A program made the translations under genes and the position numbers. A stretch of DNA of 64,000 bases from Agrypnia vestita (lineage: Eukaryota > Arthropoda > Insecta > Trichoptera > Phryganeidae). Under the pieces are notes generated by a model, which saw only the letters and a list, made by a program, of their open reading frames with translations, had not been told where the DNA came from and made no database searches. The DNA is taken from contig JADDOH010024920.1 of the NCBI GenBank assembly GCA_016648135.1, forward strand, positions 1-64,000. The letters run 5' to 3'. Every line of letters starts with the position of its first letter. Positions within the stretch are counted from its first letter, which is position 1. Shown piece after piece: positions 33,056-44,028 of the stretch.

Positions 33056-34075
33056 TTAATCAAAGTATGTACCATTGCTATCTGTGCACTTTTGCCATCT
33101 CATAGGTAGTTCATCGATCCCTTTACTAAAAAAACCATTCGGACGGGAATCAATAAAATCTTTGAAGGCGGTTTGGACTGCCCCATCGGAGTTGAATTTT
33201 TTCCTTTGCAAGAAGTTATCCAAATTTCGAAAAAAATGGTAATCTGTTGGGGCAAGGTCCGGAGAGTACGGTGGATGTCTTAGACATTCCAATTGAAGCT
33301 CCTCTAATTTGGTAGCCGTCTGTTGTGCCGTGTGTGGTCTAGCGTTATCATGAAGCAGCAGTGGCCTAGAGCGATTAACCAGCCTCGGTTGTTTAGCAGC
33401 TAGCTTTTCCATCATGGTTTGCAGTTGCTGATAATAGACATCTGCCGTAATCGTCTGGCCAGATTTAAGAAAGCTGTAGTGAACGACACCAGCACTAGTC
33501 CACCAAACGCTAACAAGTAACTTTTTTGGAGTCAATTTTCGCTTGGGGCATGGTTTGGCTGGTTCGGCAGGGTTCAGCCATTGCGATGAGCGCTTCCGAT
33601 TATCGTACAGGATCCACTTTTCATCACAGGTAATGATTCGATTTAAAATCCCTTCATGATTGTGCCGGTTGAGTAATGCAACGCAGCAGTCAACGCGCGT
33701 TTGTGGATTTGCTTCACTCAATTCGTGAGGTACCCATCTTTCAAGCTTTTTCACCTTACCAATTTGCTTCAAGTGGATTAAAACAGTTTTATCACTAACA
33801 CCGCAGCCTGCAGCTAACTCGGATGTGGTTTGCGATGGATCCGCTTACACAATAGCCTTCAAATCTTCATTATCAACTTTGGTCTCCGGCCGTCCACGGG
33901 GCTTGTTCTGCAGGTCGAAATTTCCAGAACGAAAACGTTGGAACCAAAAACGCACTGTGTTTTCTTTTGCGGCACCGTCGCCATATACATCATTAATCCT
34001 TCGAGCCGTTTCTGCAGCACTGGTGCCACGGTGGAACTCGTACTCGTAAATAACGCGATATTTCAAATTTTTCAT
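33056..34075 (-). pseudogene. Mariner transposase with one nonsense codon
   Basis: The enzyme would bind the element ends and carry out cut-and-paste transposition through a DD34D catalytic core. Start is the ATG at 34073-34075 (MKNLKYRVIYEYEF), just inside the right end. Residues 1 to about 110 form the helix-turn-helix DNA-binding part (TSAAETARRIND; VRFWFQRFRSG; then the GRP linker). Motif WVPHEL follows. Catalytic Asp codons: 33623-33625 (CDEKW), 33347-33349 (HDNARPH) and 33242-33244 (SPDLAPTDYHFF), with 34 residues between the last two. Total length is 339 codons, near the usual 345. A TAA at 33845-33847 lies where relatives have Glu in an A-I-(I/V)-E-A-D-P motif, splitting the frame between the two halves; no other lesion is visible. 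Similarity to the human Hsmar1 type places it in the cecropia group. Confidence 0.93.
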
Positions 34076-34236
34076 TTTGTAAACTGAGTGACGCAAAGAA
34101 AAAAACAATTGAGGAAAAAACAAATGAGTTATAATTTTCAAAACACAAATACATGAGTAAATAGCTGTATAAATTTGGATTTGGAATTCCTAACCAAAGA
34201 GAAGATATTTGAGATCAAATTTGCCAGTACGGCAAA

Positions 34237-34265
34237 ACGCCAATTTCATATGTAAGGACCTAATA
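34237..34265 (-). repeat. Mariner right terminal inverted repeat
   Basis: 29 bases, exact inverse of the left end; TA duplication at 34266-34267. Confidence 0.95.
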
Positions 34266-34734
34266 TCGAAAATCCAAAATTATACTATAATTATTTTTTT
34301 TTTTAACAAAAATTTGTTTGATTATTTTTGTCGTCGCCACGAGTTTGCCTGAAAAGTTTCAGCTCGATTCGATCACGGGAAAAGGGTTAAAAATCGATCC
34401 AAATTTTTTTCGTCAGACAAGCAAACAGACGCTACGATTTAAAAGAAAGGGAGTAAAAGACAAATTTATATATTTAGGAAGCAACATTCTCACTCTAACC
34501 AATAAAATGTATGATGATGTAAGATTTTTATAGGTTTTGATGGGTTTGGCGAGTTAGGTCTGAGAGTTTATGTGTTCTAAGAGGAAGAAAATAACCGTCC
34601 GTCCAAAGATAGATTCTTTGTGTACACACGTATTATGTGAGTGCGGGTTTAATACGTGCGGTGTGTCAGCAATTGTAGCCTAGGTAGATTAATAAAAAGT
34701 ATAATAAACTCACGATTAGTTCAATCATTCATCT

Positions 34735-35200
34735 TCATCCCCTTGTCCTAGTAGTGTCGGGCCCAAAGACTAGACAAGGTGTTTCCGTGTTCCCCTAGTC
34801 AACCAGTCTAGACTTTTCTATTTTCATACACATTTTTCTGTTGCCTCTCCCAGCTCAAGCTGGGGCTTCATTGCTCTGGCATTCTTAGCACATGTCCCAG
34901 TCATCTCAATTGTGATTTTTATATGTGTAGGAGTAGGGGTTCCATGCCGAGTGTGTGCCTTATGTACTTCTCACACCGTACATCAATGTGACTCCCGCTA
35001 CCCCACTTAGAAAACTCATCTCGGCAGCTTGAATCCCTGCTCTCACTCTCTCCGTCGGGATCCAAATTTAATGGCCATATATTAGAATGAGCTTGTACAC
35101 AGATTTGACACAGGTTTTTATACTGAGAATTTGAAATGTGGCATCTTACAGGGCTTAGAGAATCCGCATGTACCTACTCTCCTACTCTCTTTTTCATCAG
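34735..35200 (-). pseudogene. RTE-like LINE C-terminal remnant
   Basis: Reverse complement carries SGSHIDVRCEKYIRHTLGME and, shifted, the GGACATGTGCTAAGAATGCC block that is also found in the plus-strand LINE at 46230-46255 (WLGHVLRMP). A CTCTCTCCGTCGGGATCC block also belongs. Frames are broken repeatedly. Confidence 0.5.
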
Positions 35201-36980
35201 AGCACATCCGGTAGAGTGCAAAGATGTACAGGTAAAGGCTCTAGTATTTGAAGATAGGTAACTGTTACACCATAAACTAGAAACAATTTGACATAACTAT
35301 TAATTGAATACCTATCCCCAAAATAGTGTCACGGGATATGCTTGACATAGCTGACAGGCAAATGAAAATACTGGAAATTAATTCGCTCGTAGAAACTTTT
35401 CACCCAGTATTCTTTATTCACTGGTAGCCTCACTGTGTTTGCCCGCTTACATCGCGTGTTGTAATATCAAGAAACACTCATCATATTGTTTTACGCTACG
35501 GATGTCGAACTGTTATCGACGCGAACTGAATTGCTTGAGCCCACGTCGCGTGACTTCTTTTATAGTAAAATTCCTTCGAAAGGTTGTAGAGGTAACGAGA
35601 AGTCTAGATGATTCTGAGTGGGATTTTACTATGTGATTAAATGAGAGATAATGCGGTCACGGATGAGTGATCCTGGATTACGTGCGTAACAGTCTGCGGT
35701 CACGGTTGACTGATCGCCGTTGCGTGACATCGTTGTTATCAGTATTTACATAGTAGGTACACAGTCTCGCTACAGTAGCATAATTTGTACTTGAAACTTG
35801 TATCCTTGTCGAATGTACAACAGTTATTTGTTGTTGAGCTGTGTAATAATTACATATATTACCTAATATTGCTTATCGCAAAAAGCATATATGTTAAATA
35901 TCGGGTAATTTTGAGTCATTGAAACATTCATATTGTCGGTATTGTATCTCAATATCATTTCGAAATGTAAATATTTGTGATATTAAAAAAAAATAATGTA
36001 AAATGTCTTAAAATAAATTTTATTCTTTTGGGTATATTGAATGACCCCGGGAAAGTTCATTACGTATAAAGTTTTGTACGTGAGGATAACATATTTGGAA
36101 CTTAAACATAATTATAATTTCGGAAGATAATTTACAAAGTAAATAATTTAATACTTCTGGATCACACGGAAACTCTCAGTAAGTGTGTTACTTAATAAAA
36201 TTACGTATTCGTATCTAAATCCTAAAATTTAACTTTCACCTAATATGTTTATCAATTACCCCTCTATGCAACATATTACATTATACATTCACATTCAAGT
36301 TCATTATTTTGGCATTATACTCTAAAATTAATATTAAATTAAGGGAGATTTAAAAATAATCTAATAATAAATATATTGCAAATTATCTTCTACATATATA
36401 TTAGATATTATGTTAAATAAAAAGTATGAGAAGAAATTCTTTAAATCTTTTGTTTACTCTTCAATATTTAGATGTTTGCTTTTAGTCTTAGTTTAAGAAA
36501 CGTACTTTTCGAAACACAAAGAGTTTATTTTCTAATTTAAAAATTGGGCGAGTTAACTAAGCTCAAAAAATCGGTGCCATATTCACCCAATTTACCTTAA
36601 TTTTTTTCTATATGTTGATTGTCTATTCTTCGATTTTTGAATTTAATTTGTTAGTAGGTATACATTTATATCCTGACAAAGAGGCCATGGATTCTTTAAA
36701 AAAAAGTTAAAACTTTTTCTAATTTCTGCGTTTTCTTACTTATCCAACTGTAGGTAATTCTGTGTTAATTGTATGTAAAGTTTTCAAACATTAATTATTA
36801 TCAAAAAGTGTTTTCATATTTGCCACAAATTACGTTGCGAAATAAGGTCGGATGATTTGCATCAACCTAATTACAAGAAAGAAACAAAATAAATATGTGA
36901 TCTGTAATACTCATAGCTTCCATTTCTTCAAACAGCCCCAGTTGTAGATCTAGGTTTGGTAAATACACAATAATACGAGA
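35200..36980. other. AT-rich DNA with a small duplicated block
   Basis: At 35652 and 35695 the string TGCGGTCACGG(A/T)TGA(G/C)TGATC occurs twice, 43 bp apart. Otherwise no gene or known element is seen; 35400-35640 is GC-richer with a 65-codon open frame that has no other support. Confidence 0.35.
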
Positions 36981-36984
36981 GGCA

Positions 36985-37350
36985 GTAAAATGGTAAATAG
37001 AAATATACCAACTTACAACACAACTTTTGGCCAAAGAAGCTATATCTATTTTGCAACAAAACTCTACAACATCCTTCCTCCAACCTTCAAAAATATTGAA
37101 AAGATTGAAGAGTTCAAAAAAAAGATAAAAGCATGGCTAAAACAAGTCGATGCAGATAAATTAGGAGTATTGAAAACTACGCAGTACTTTAAAAATAGAA
37201 AATAAATAAGTATAAACTAGTCCCCCTCAGCACAGGAACCCCTAGTAAGGAGGACTAAGAACAATAATATCAACAATATCATTATACATACATACTATTA
37301 TATTAAACGTGTACAAATTGTATCTAAATAGAACCTAATAAAAAAAATAT
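36985..37350 (+). pseudogene. Jockey/CR1-like LINE 3' end
   Basis: A 71-codon open frame (36990-37202) reads YNTTFGQRSYIYFATKLYNI then LPPTFKNIEKIEEFKKKIKA, ending at a natural stop. TFGQ-x-x-x-x-F-x-x-x-x-L-Y-N-x-L-P is the same tail motif as in the LINE at 23060-23960. An A-rich tail ends near 37350. Confidence 0.65.
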
Positions 37351-37890
37351 AAAAAAAACAACGGTCAAAAAAATTGTCGTTTCGTAGGTGTTTGGTGATG
37401 GAAAGAATCGTATCACCGAATCGGATCAGGAATTGCAAAAAATAAATATTCCATCTCCCAACTTCTGCCGTAGTAGAACATGGCCTTACACGAAACTTGC
37501 ACTCAATAACCAGCTATTTAAACAGTTGAGTGTTAGTCCTCCTCCTAGCTTTGCAGAGCTTTGCGAAGGTTTTGTGTTGGAATCGAACTACTAAAGTTGT
37601 CGTCTGCAAACTTCACTTACGCGAACAACTCGATTGGAAAAGCTTAGAACTACAGGTAGCTTCCGTTTCGATTGGTACGGATTTTTGTAACGGCCCAACA
37701 CTGGCCAGCTATTGGTGAGAACATTCCGAGCATCAATTATTAGGACCAGTGACGAACACGAAACAGTAAGCGAGTTAGATAACTCTATTCAAACGTATTC
37801 ACAATATTTTGAGTATGTAAAAAAATTTCAAGAACAGCAAACTGTATTTTTCAGGCGTATTCTAGCGTATCCATACAGCGCATATAGCGT
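37350..37890. other. Noncoding, possibly old repeat
   Basis: The 37385-37730 block is GC-richer, with overlapping short open frames but no recognisable protein and no coherent splice pair. Confidence 0.25.
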
Positions 37891-38060
37891 AATTATAATA
37901 ATTTCGTTGTCTGTCCGTCTGTCCATCTGTCGTAACTTCGTGTGACGTCCGTAATTTCTTTATAGTTTTGAAACTTTTTTTTTATAAAGAAATAAATATT
38001 TATTCTTTAGAAACCGATATGTAAAATTATTGTCATTTTTGAAGGGTTACAGCTAGTTTT
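37890..38060 (+). repeat. Family B repeat, copy 2
   Basis: AATTTCGTTGTCTGTCCGTC, AACTTCGTGTGACGTCCGTA, and the end AGGGTTACAGCTAGTTTTAG. The internal tRNA-like part is missing. Confidence 0.5.
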
Positions 38061-38199
38061 AGGACTCGGTTTAGGACTAGCGATTACCAGCGCCGGAAAT
38101 ATTTTTTCATTGTTTCTTATTTTTATTTTGTTATTTTTTTTGTTATTATTATTTTATTTTGATGTCTAGTTTATTTATAATATTAATTATTTAATTATG

Positions 38200-38376
38200 T
38201 AGTCGCGTAAGTTTTACGCACGTACAGGTTACCAGGGTTTAAAATGGTAGGTGCCATTAAAAGAGGGAAAAGGAATTAGGTATATATAAATATTTTGATA
38301 AAAGTCCTTATTATTATTTCATGGGAGTCGGCTATAAGTAAGTAAATATTCTTTCATGGGAGACGGGTTACAGCTA
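38200..38376 (+). repeat. Family B-type end, copy 3
   Basis: Ends with GGGAGACGGGTTACAGCTAG then TA, the same terminus as copies 1 and 2; the rest is diverged. Confidence 0.35.
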
Positions 38377-38923
38377 GTACTTCAAATATCTTCAAAAACA
38401 TAAATATACAACTTCATATATGACAGGGTTTATTTGGCAGGGTGTGTTTATTTATTTAGTGTTTGTTGTAATGTAAAATATGTTCCCTGTTTCCTTAGCT
38501 AGACCGAGGCCTGTATTAAAGGAGACAGGTTCATCCTTTGTCAATAAGTGTCAACCAGACACGGTGTAACATTTGAACAGGTTAACATAGAAATACCAAA
38601 TGCAATAACAAAAAGATAAAGAGAATGAAGAGAAAAATAAGTAAATGAAGAAGTGAATTAAAAAGAAGAAATGCAATACTTATTTGAATAGAAATTAAAA
38701 ACTTATGTCCGTTTTAGTTCATGCGATTGCATTCATCTAAATTTATTAACCATATATTGAGAAACTTTTTGACTTTAGAAATTGAGAAATTTTTAACGTT
38801 ATTTGGTTGAAGTTATAGGCTTTGGGAGCCAGGAACACTGGTACAAAAAGTCGCACGATTTTAATACGAGCTTTTATTATTACACGTTTTTATTGAGGTT
38901 CTATGTTTTACAGAACAGGCTTT

Positions 38924-39056
38924 CGCGCTAACCTTGGCCCGCTGCCGCGTCCCCGTTCCTGTGTCGTCCTGCGCCGGGCGCACAACTGTTGCGCTGTCCA
39001 GGGTCGCGGGGGGGCTGCACGGGGGAGGTGGAACGAAACCAGAAAACAGCGAAAGG
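38924..39056 (+). CDS. Possible exon in GC-rich island (weak)
   Basis: An acceptor-like TATGTTTTACAG and a donor-like AAAG then GTAGGC enclose 133 bases at about 65% GC. Two plus frames and one minus frame are all open, so openness carries no weight. One reading gives FRANLGPLPRPRSCVVLRRA; nothing is recognised. A CpG-type island or captured fragment is as likely. Confidence 0.2.
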
Positions 39057-39559
39057 TAGGCGTGACCCAGAAAACGGGGCAAATACAATTCCAATACGAA
39101 ATTCAAATTAAAATTCCGTTTCAATAATTTAATTTGGAAATATATTCAGTTCGGTACCACAGATCCAAGAAACAAATTTAATGCGAGCCAACAAGTAAAA
39201 TGGGAGCAGCATGAAGTTAAAAACTCTAGCCATAGCCACAAGACAAGGATTATTAAATAATATTTTTAAACGTATCTTATGAAAACACGATTACCTACTG
39301 TATTTTGTCTACTGAGCGATAATAGAAGTCGAATAGAGATGAAATTATTTATACGGGATACGTATATTTATTTATTTGTTTGTTTGGAAATATTAACAGA
39401 TATAAGAAACTGATATGTATAAATGTATGAGAGTGTAAATAGATAGTAATGAACACATTAACTTATATCCTCACATATCTCGCATAGAAATAATTTTGAA
39501 GTAGTACATAATAATAATATAAGCATGTTAAAATAAAATCCAGATAACTGTCCAGAAAC

Positions 39560-40060
39560 ACAAGATATTAGTGTGTAAAACGCTTATTAGGCCAGTGCTC
39601 ACGTACGCAGCTGAGGCGTGGATACTAACTAAGAGGAATGAGCGAGCACTGGACGTTTTTGAAAGGAAAATTTTGAGGCGTATCTTCGGACCGGTTCTAG
39701 AAAATGGACTTTGGCGCAGACGTTACAACAATGAGCTCTATACTCTATTTAAGGAGCCAAACTTCACAAAATTTATAAAACTGGGAAGACTTCGTTGGCT
39801 GGGCCATGTGGAGAGAATGTCCGAGCATCAAGCACCAAAGTCCCTGCTGAACTCAAGGCCAATAGGGCGAAAGAGCTTAGGAAGGCCAAAATTAAGATGG
39901 AGTGATAACGTCCTCAAAGATATCTCTGCCTTAGAGCTTCGAAACTGGAGAGAGCTGGCACTAGACCGAGATGAGTGGAGGAAAATTATTGAGGAGGCCA
40001 AGACCCACCAAGGGTTATAGTGCCAAAAATGATGATGAAGGGTTAAAATAAAATACATAA
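39560..40060 (+). pseudogene. RTE-like LINE ORF2 C-terminus, 149 open codons
   Basis: The longest intact retrotransposon frame here (39571-40017, natural stop). It opens with TLIRPVLTYAAEAWILTKRN, then LDVFERKILRRIFGPV, RRYNNELYTLFKEPN, KLGRLRWLGHVERMSE, GRPKLRWSDNVLKD and RDEWRKIIEEAKTHQGL. This is the full C-terminal region that follows the RT core in RTE-like insect elements. The catalytic palm is missing. The start given by the open frame is not a biological start; the element is 5'-truncated. A more decayed relative is at 41230-41660 in the same orientation. Confidence 0.85.
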
Positions 40061-40284
40061 ACTGCAACAGTATTGACTAGAACATAAAGTAAATAACAAT
40101 ATTAAAGTATACGTATTAAGGTAAGCCTAACTTTTTTTATATCTTGTATTCAAATCAATATTCAGTTATTAATCAAGTAAGTATTAACTCAACTTGTTGC
40201 GTCGCAGAATTACGTTCACTTGTGATCTTAGATGGTATAGAGATACATGATAGATGTCGAAGTCGGTGAACAAGTCGTTGTAGA

Positions 40285-40510
40285 CTGGGCACATTCTCAC
40301 TATGGGGGAGTGTATGGAAGTCTTTAGGAAGGATGGCCTAGGGCTTATGACCTTTATGTGCTGGTTAAGTGATCACCCTACACAATGCAGCGTTCACTAT
40401 TCCATCGTTTTATCAATTTAATTTTTTTTTTGTTAGTTTCTTTCATATATTCGAATGAACCATGCTAGAGACATGTGGACCTTCCTACAAGGTATTAAAA
40501 GGAATTAAAA
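40285..40510 (+). repeat. Family C repeat
   Basis: TGTATGGAAGTCTTTAGGAA, GGGCTTATGACCTTTATGTG, AAGTGATCACCCTACACAAT, GCAGCGTTCACTATTCCATC. Confidence 0.65.
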
Positions 40511-40751
40511 TTCCAATTTTCAAACGAAGCTAAAACAGAAAATAGAAAACGCCCCTCACCACACACAAGAATCATAATTATTTTTGGTGAAGTGTATACA
40601 TAGTATACATACAAAAAATGAATTGTTAAAATTTTCTAGGTATCATTGAAATAAAATATAATGTATATTTTTAATTAAATAAATAAATATATAAAATAAA
40701 AAGATCGTGGTGAGACATGATATCTTCAAATAAAATATCACTTTGTTTGAC

Positions 40752-40905
40752 ACCACTTTATTGAGTTATTACCAACTGGTTTCAGCTCACAGCTGAGCCT
40801 TCATAATGGTTGAATATTACTAGCCAGCTGAGCCTTGAGCCCTGAGCCAGCTGAAGGCTCAGCTGTGAGCTAAAACTAGTTGGCAATAACTCAATAAAGT
40901 GATGT
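40752..40905. repeat. Inverted pair of PLE-like ends
   Basis: The left arm CACTTTATTGAGTTATTACC, then AACTGGTTTCAGCTCACAGC, is repeated in inverse as AGCTGTGAGCTAAAACTAGT, then TGGCAATAACTCAATAAAGT. Each arm has a GAAGGCTCAGCTGTGAGC hairpin followed by (G/A)AAAC, which resembles a decayed hammerhead core. Total about 154 bp. Confidence 0.55.
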
Positions 40906-41229
40906 CAAATAAAGTAATATTTCTAAGATGTATTCTACTGTAGGCATATGTTAAATAATTCCGAGGAATATTATTATATTACTTGATATATCCGAAGGCC
41001 AGAGAGGTCACATATACATGGCAGAATATCCCAGAAAACTCCACACAGAAGATTCTGAACGGCGGTGAAAATCTGAGAACATTTTATACCATAGTTGTCT
41101 CTAGCATACACAGTCCATTCAAATATATGAAAGAAGCTAACACACATACATATTTTAAAAATTTGGAGAGGAGAGGAGACGAGGAGACGTCTCGCATCCT
41201 GAATGCTGTTAAGGAAAAGAAAAGTTACC

Positions 41230-41660
41230 ATCTATAAGGCACTATAACTTCCAGTAGTAACGTATGGCTATAAATGTTGGGTATTGAGTAAAAAAGGATT
41301 AAATGTCTCTTCTTGTATTTGAAAGAAAAATATTTTGGAGAATGTGATACAACAAAGAGGTATACAATATTTACAATGAGCCCAATATAATACAATTTAT
41401 CAAAATAGGAAGGCTGCGATAGACAGGGCACGTAGAATGTGTGAAGAGAGAACCAAAAAAGATTCTCCACACAAAGCCCCAAGGTAGACGCAGCGTTGGT
41501 AGACCCAAACTCCGATGGCTGATGGAGTGCAGTAAGACGTGAAAACTACAAGCATCAGGGATTGGAGGAGTACCTACATGTCAGGGTAGAGGAAGATGGA
41601 GAGGAATGCAGGAGGAGGCTAAGGCCCACAATGCGCTGTGGAGCCATTCATGATGATGAA
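41230..41660 (+). pseudogene. RTE-like LINE C-terminal remnant, decayed
   Basis: Broken-frame pieces FERKIF, YNKEVYNIYNEPNIIQFIKI, GRLR-stop-TGHVE, GRRSVGRPKLRWL and QEEAKAHNAL line up with the intact frame at 39571-40017. Several stops and frameshifts are present. The family matches but the divergence is far greater, so this is an older copy. Confidence 0.75.
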
Positions 41661-41849
41661 TGACAGAGAGACATGGAGATAAAACCCTTTTTTAATTTTT
41701 TTTTTATAAATACATTTTTTTTTACAAGATAGAGATAGTTGGAATTTTCTCTTCTACATGAGTGACATAGACTCGTGTGTAGAAGCGGAGTATCTTTACA
41801 TTTTACATTTACAGATAATAAAATGATAAAATGTACATATTCATAATTT

Positions 41850-42585
41850 TATATTTATTTATTTCAACGGTTATAAAACCGATTACAGTAATTGTATGTT
41901 GTACTAATTACCTTATAATATAAAATGAGAGAGTAAGTAAAAGTAAGTATAAGATAATAAAGATAACATATGTAGAATACATAGTTAATATAAAATAACA
42001 TAATAATGTCAAAAGTAAGCATAAAATAACAGAGATAAAAAATAATAATAATTACAGAGTAAATATACAATAACAAAAGTATTAAGAAGAAGTAATATAT
42101 ATTCAATAGTATGAAAAGTTAACAAATGTGAATTAATTACAATTTATGAAATTATGTACCATCAGAGTTAGAAATAGACAATTTAGTTATAATTAGTAAA
42201 TAATAGGTACATATATATAATAATAAGTAAGCAATAAGTAAAGTAGTAAGTAAAGTAATAAGTAAGTAATATATAATATTAAGTAAGCAATAGGTACATA
42301 TATAATAAAATAAAAATTTAATTATTTATGAAGGTATTTTTTCACGTTTTTTTTAAATGCCTCATAATTATCCTCAGTCCTCAATTCAACAGGCAATTCA
42401 TTAAACCATTTCACACCTCTGAGCAGTAGTGGTATCTTGGAATCATGTTCTCGAAAACTTTCAACATAATATTTCGCAGTGTAACCCCTTGTGCCGGTCC
42501 TGGTCAGCTGTTCTGGCAGTGGATACTGCGCGACGATTTGAAAAACAAGACGAACGACAGTCAAATCATAGAGCTTGTTCATCAG
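41850..42585 (-). pseudogene. Jockey/CR1-like LINE 3' end
   Basis: An 86-codon minus-strand frame (42322-42582) ends GVKWFNELPVELRTEDNYEA then FKKNVKKYLHK-stop, the standard tail W-F-N-x-L-P...F-K-K-x-V-K-K-Y-L. The long A/T-rich 3' UTR runs to a small hairpin (CGGTTTTATAACCG) and an AAATAAATAAATAT tail near 41855. The 5' truncation point is about 42583, at the edge of a GC-rich block. Confidence 0.75.
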
Positions 42586-42740
42586 GCTCGAGGGGTGGGA
42601 TGGGGGCGGGCGGCAGCGGCGCCGCGGCGGCGGCCTCCCACGCGGCCCGCCGCGGGAGGTAATCTGCGCCCCGACCGACTGTTGCTACTTCCCGGCGGAT
42701 GCTGGCGGCTGATGGCTGTGCAGCGAGGGAGGGACGAACA
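42583..42740. other. GC-rich block (about 75% GC)
   Basis: GGCGGCAGCGGCGCCGCGGC and CGGCCCGCCGCGGGAGGTAA dominate. Plus and minus frames are both open, giving poly-Ala/Gly peptides. A GGGAG then GTAATC donor-like site exists, but no good acceptor. It could be an Ala-rich coding exon, a CpG island, or DNA carried between two repeats. Confidence 0.3.
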
Positions 42741-42829
42741 ACAAGTTGTTTCAAATATTAAGGGTTGGAGCGGAACAAGACGATTCCGAAAGTAATGAAT
42801 CGTTTGATAATCGCGTAAGTTTTCAATTA

Positions 42830-43170
42830 ATGAATACTATAGATGTTTCACAGAGACGAAACTGTATTTTTTCAAGGGAGAGTAGGTATAGAAGTCTTTT
42901 TTGGGTGGCCATAGGACTTATGAACGGTTGGCTTAGGTGATCACTTTACACATATGTAACGTTCGCCATTTCCACCCATGATAGAATACCGTGTCTATTA
43001 ATTTTTTTTTTTTTTTGGAAGTTGTATATATTTTAAATTTTTGCGCCACGTTTCACGAGTGAGTTCTAACGACCCCCTAGCGGCTAGCACCAATGCTTTT
43101 TCCTTCCCCTTGAATAACCACAGATGTCGCTAAACGAGACATTTATATTGATTTTGGAGTTTTTTAGCTA
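42830..43170 (+). repeat. Family C repeat, long copy
   Basis: ACTATAGATGTTTCACAGAG, GGGAGAGTAGGTATAGAAGT, GGCTTAGGTGATCACTTTAC, GTAACGTTCGCCATTTCCAC, and AACCACAGATGTCGCTAAAC. It is closest to the copy at 17575-18070. Confidence 0.7.
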
Positions 43171-43208
43171 TATACTATATCTTGTCTAATGGAATTCATC
43201 CGAATTTA

Positions 43209-43250
43209 TATCATTACACTAGTATACGCCAGTATACTAGTGTAATGATA
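43209..43250. repeat. Perfect 19-bp hairpin
   Basis: TATCATTACACTAGTATAC (43209-43227), loop GCCA, exact inverse to 43250. Confidence 0.9.
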
Positions 43251-43291
43251 GAAATAGCCTGGTATACTAGTCTAATGATAGAAATAGCCTG
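43232..43291 (+). repeat. 30-bp tandem direct repeat
   Basis: GTATACTAGTGTAATGATAG plus AAATAGCCTG occurs twice in a row with a single G/C difference. Confidence 0.9.
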
Positions 43292-43356
43292 CTCTGAAAA
43301 ATTTGGACATACTCAAAATATTCCAAACAAACTTTGTTCAAACAAACCACGCTCAG

Positions 43357-44025
43357 GGGCGTGCAGCGAGAACAAGAAGCGTGACCTTAATTTATACGTA
43401 TATTTGGAAAAAAAAATCTAAATTAAATGTTTATCTGGCAGAATATTATGAAATATTATTACCTGATTAACATGTTAATTATTGTTGTTATGGCCAACAT
43501 CATATTTATAAAATATCATAAGAACAAAAACTACTTGTAAACATGCCTAGCAGCCGAAATACGATGCCTTACTTTTTATAAATATATAGATATAAGATTA
43601 TGATTCAATTTATAATGTAAAAAAAACGTAAGAAAAATCAGCACAATTAAAAGTACGTACCTACCTACATTTTATTATTTCTATATTATTTGAAATTTTA
43701 AAAATGAAACATTTTAAACTAGTTTGTGAAAAAGAGTGTCTGTTGTATTTTAAAGCGTTATGTTGATTCTGTGCTGTTTTTCTAAAAGATTGATAAAAAC
43801 GGTATAATTTTTAGTTTGAAAGTAAATTACGATCACATTTTATGATCACCCAGTTTCTAATTTTTGAATTTTTTAAATTCAAGTGTTGCTTCAAGGATAT
43901 TATCCGTACCGCAGAGTTTCGGTACAATTGTGATAGGAATATTACGAGATGTATCTCTAATTTCGGTTTCTTTTCAAAATATTTGCTTAGGAAAAAGTCA
44001 TGCTTCTTGTTCTCACTGCACGCCC
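43357..44025 (+). mobile_element. Family H MITE, full copy (669 bp)
   Basis: Left end GGGCGTGCAGCGAGAACAAG, then AAGCGTGAC; right end is the inverse (GTCATGCTTCTTGTTCTCAC, TGCACGCCC). The terminal inverted repeats are about 30 bp with few mismatches. The interior is AT-rich with no transposase. Possible 3-bp flanks CAG/TAG are not identical, so the target duplication is uncertain. Another copy splits a LINE at 46274-46487. Confidence 0.75.
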
Positions 44026-44028
44026 TAG

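Larger units (their letters stand above)
32979..34265 (-). mobile_element. Complete mariner element, cecropia type, 1,287 bp
   Basis: Perfect 29-bp terminal inverted repeats start TTAGGTCCTTACATATGAAA (32979-33007 and 34237-34265) and are flanked by TA on both sides (32977-32978 and 34266-34267), the mariner target duplication. Size and organisation are typical of the family: one intronless transposase gene, short UTRs. The identical ends suggest a fairly recent insertion. It is nested in a family A copy. The product is inactive because of one stop codon in the transposase, but the ends look usable by a transposase made elsewhere. Confidence 0.95.
32845..34460 (-). repeat. Family A repeat, copy A4, split by mariner
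   Basis: The plus strand shows the inverted family A end (AACCCATAAAAATCAAGTTT) at 32858. The inverted blocks CGTCGCCACGAGTTTGCCTG, AGTTTCAGCTCGATTCGATC and GACAAGCAAACAGACGCTAC are at 34330-34440. Between them sits the complete mariner 32979-34265, so the mariner landed in a pre-existing family A copy. Confidence 0.8.

Noticed and set aside
33825..34087. Plus-strand frames of 74-85 codons
   Set aside because: They are antisense to the mariner transposase.
41864..42106. 80-codon hydrophobic minus frame
   Set aside because: It lies in the A/T-rich 3' UTR of the LINE ending near 41855.
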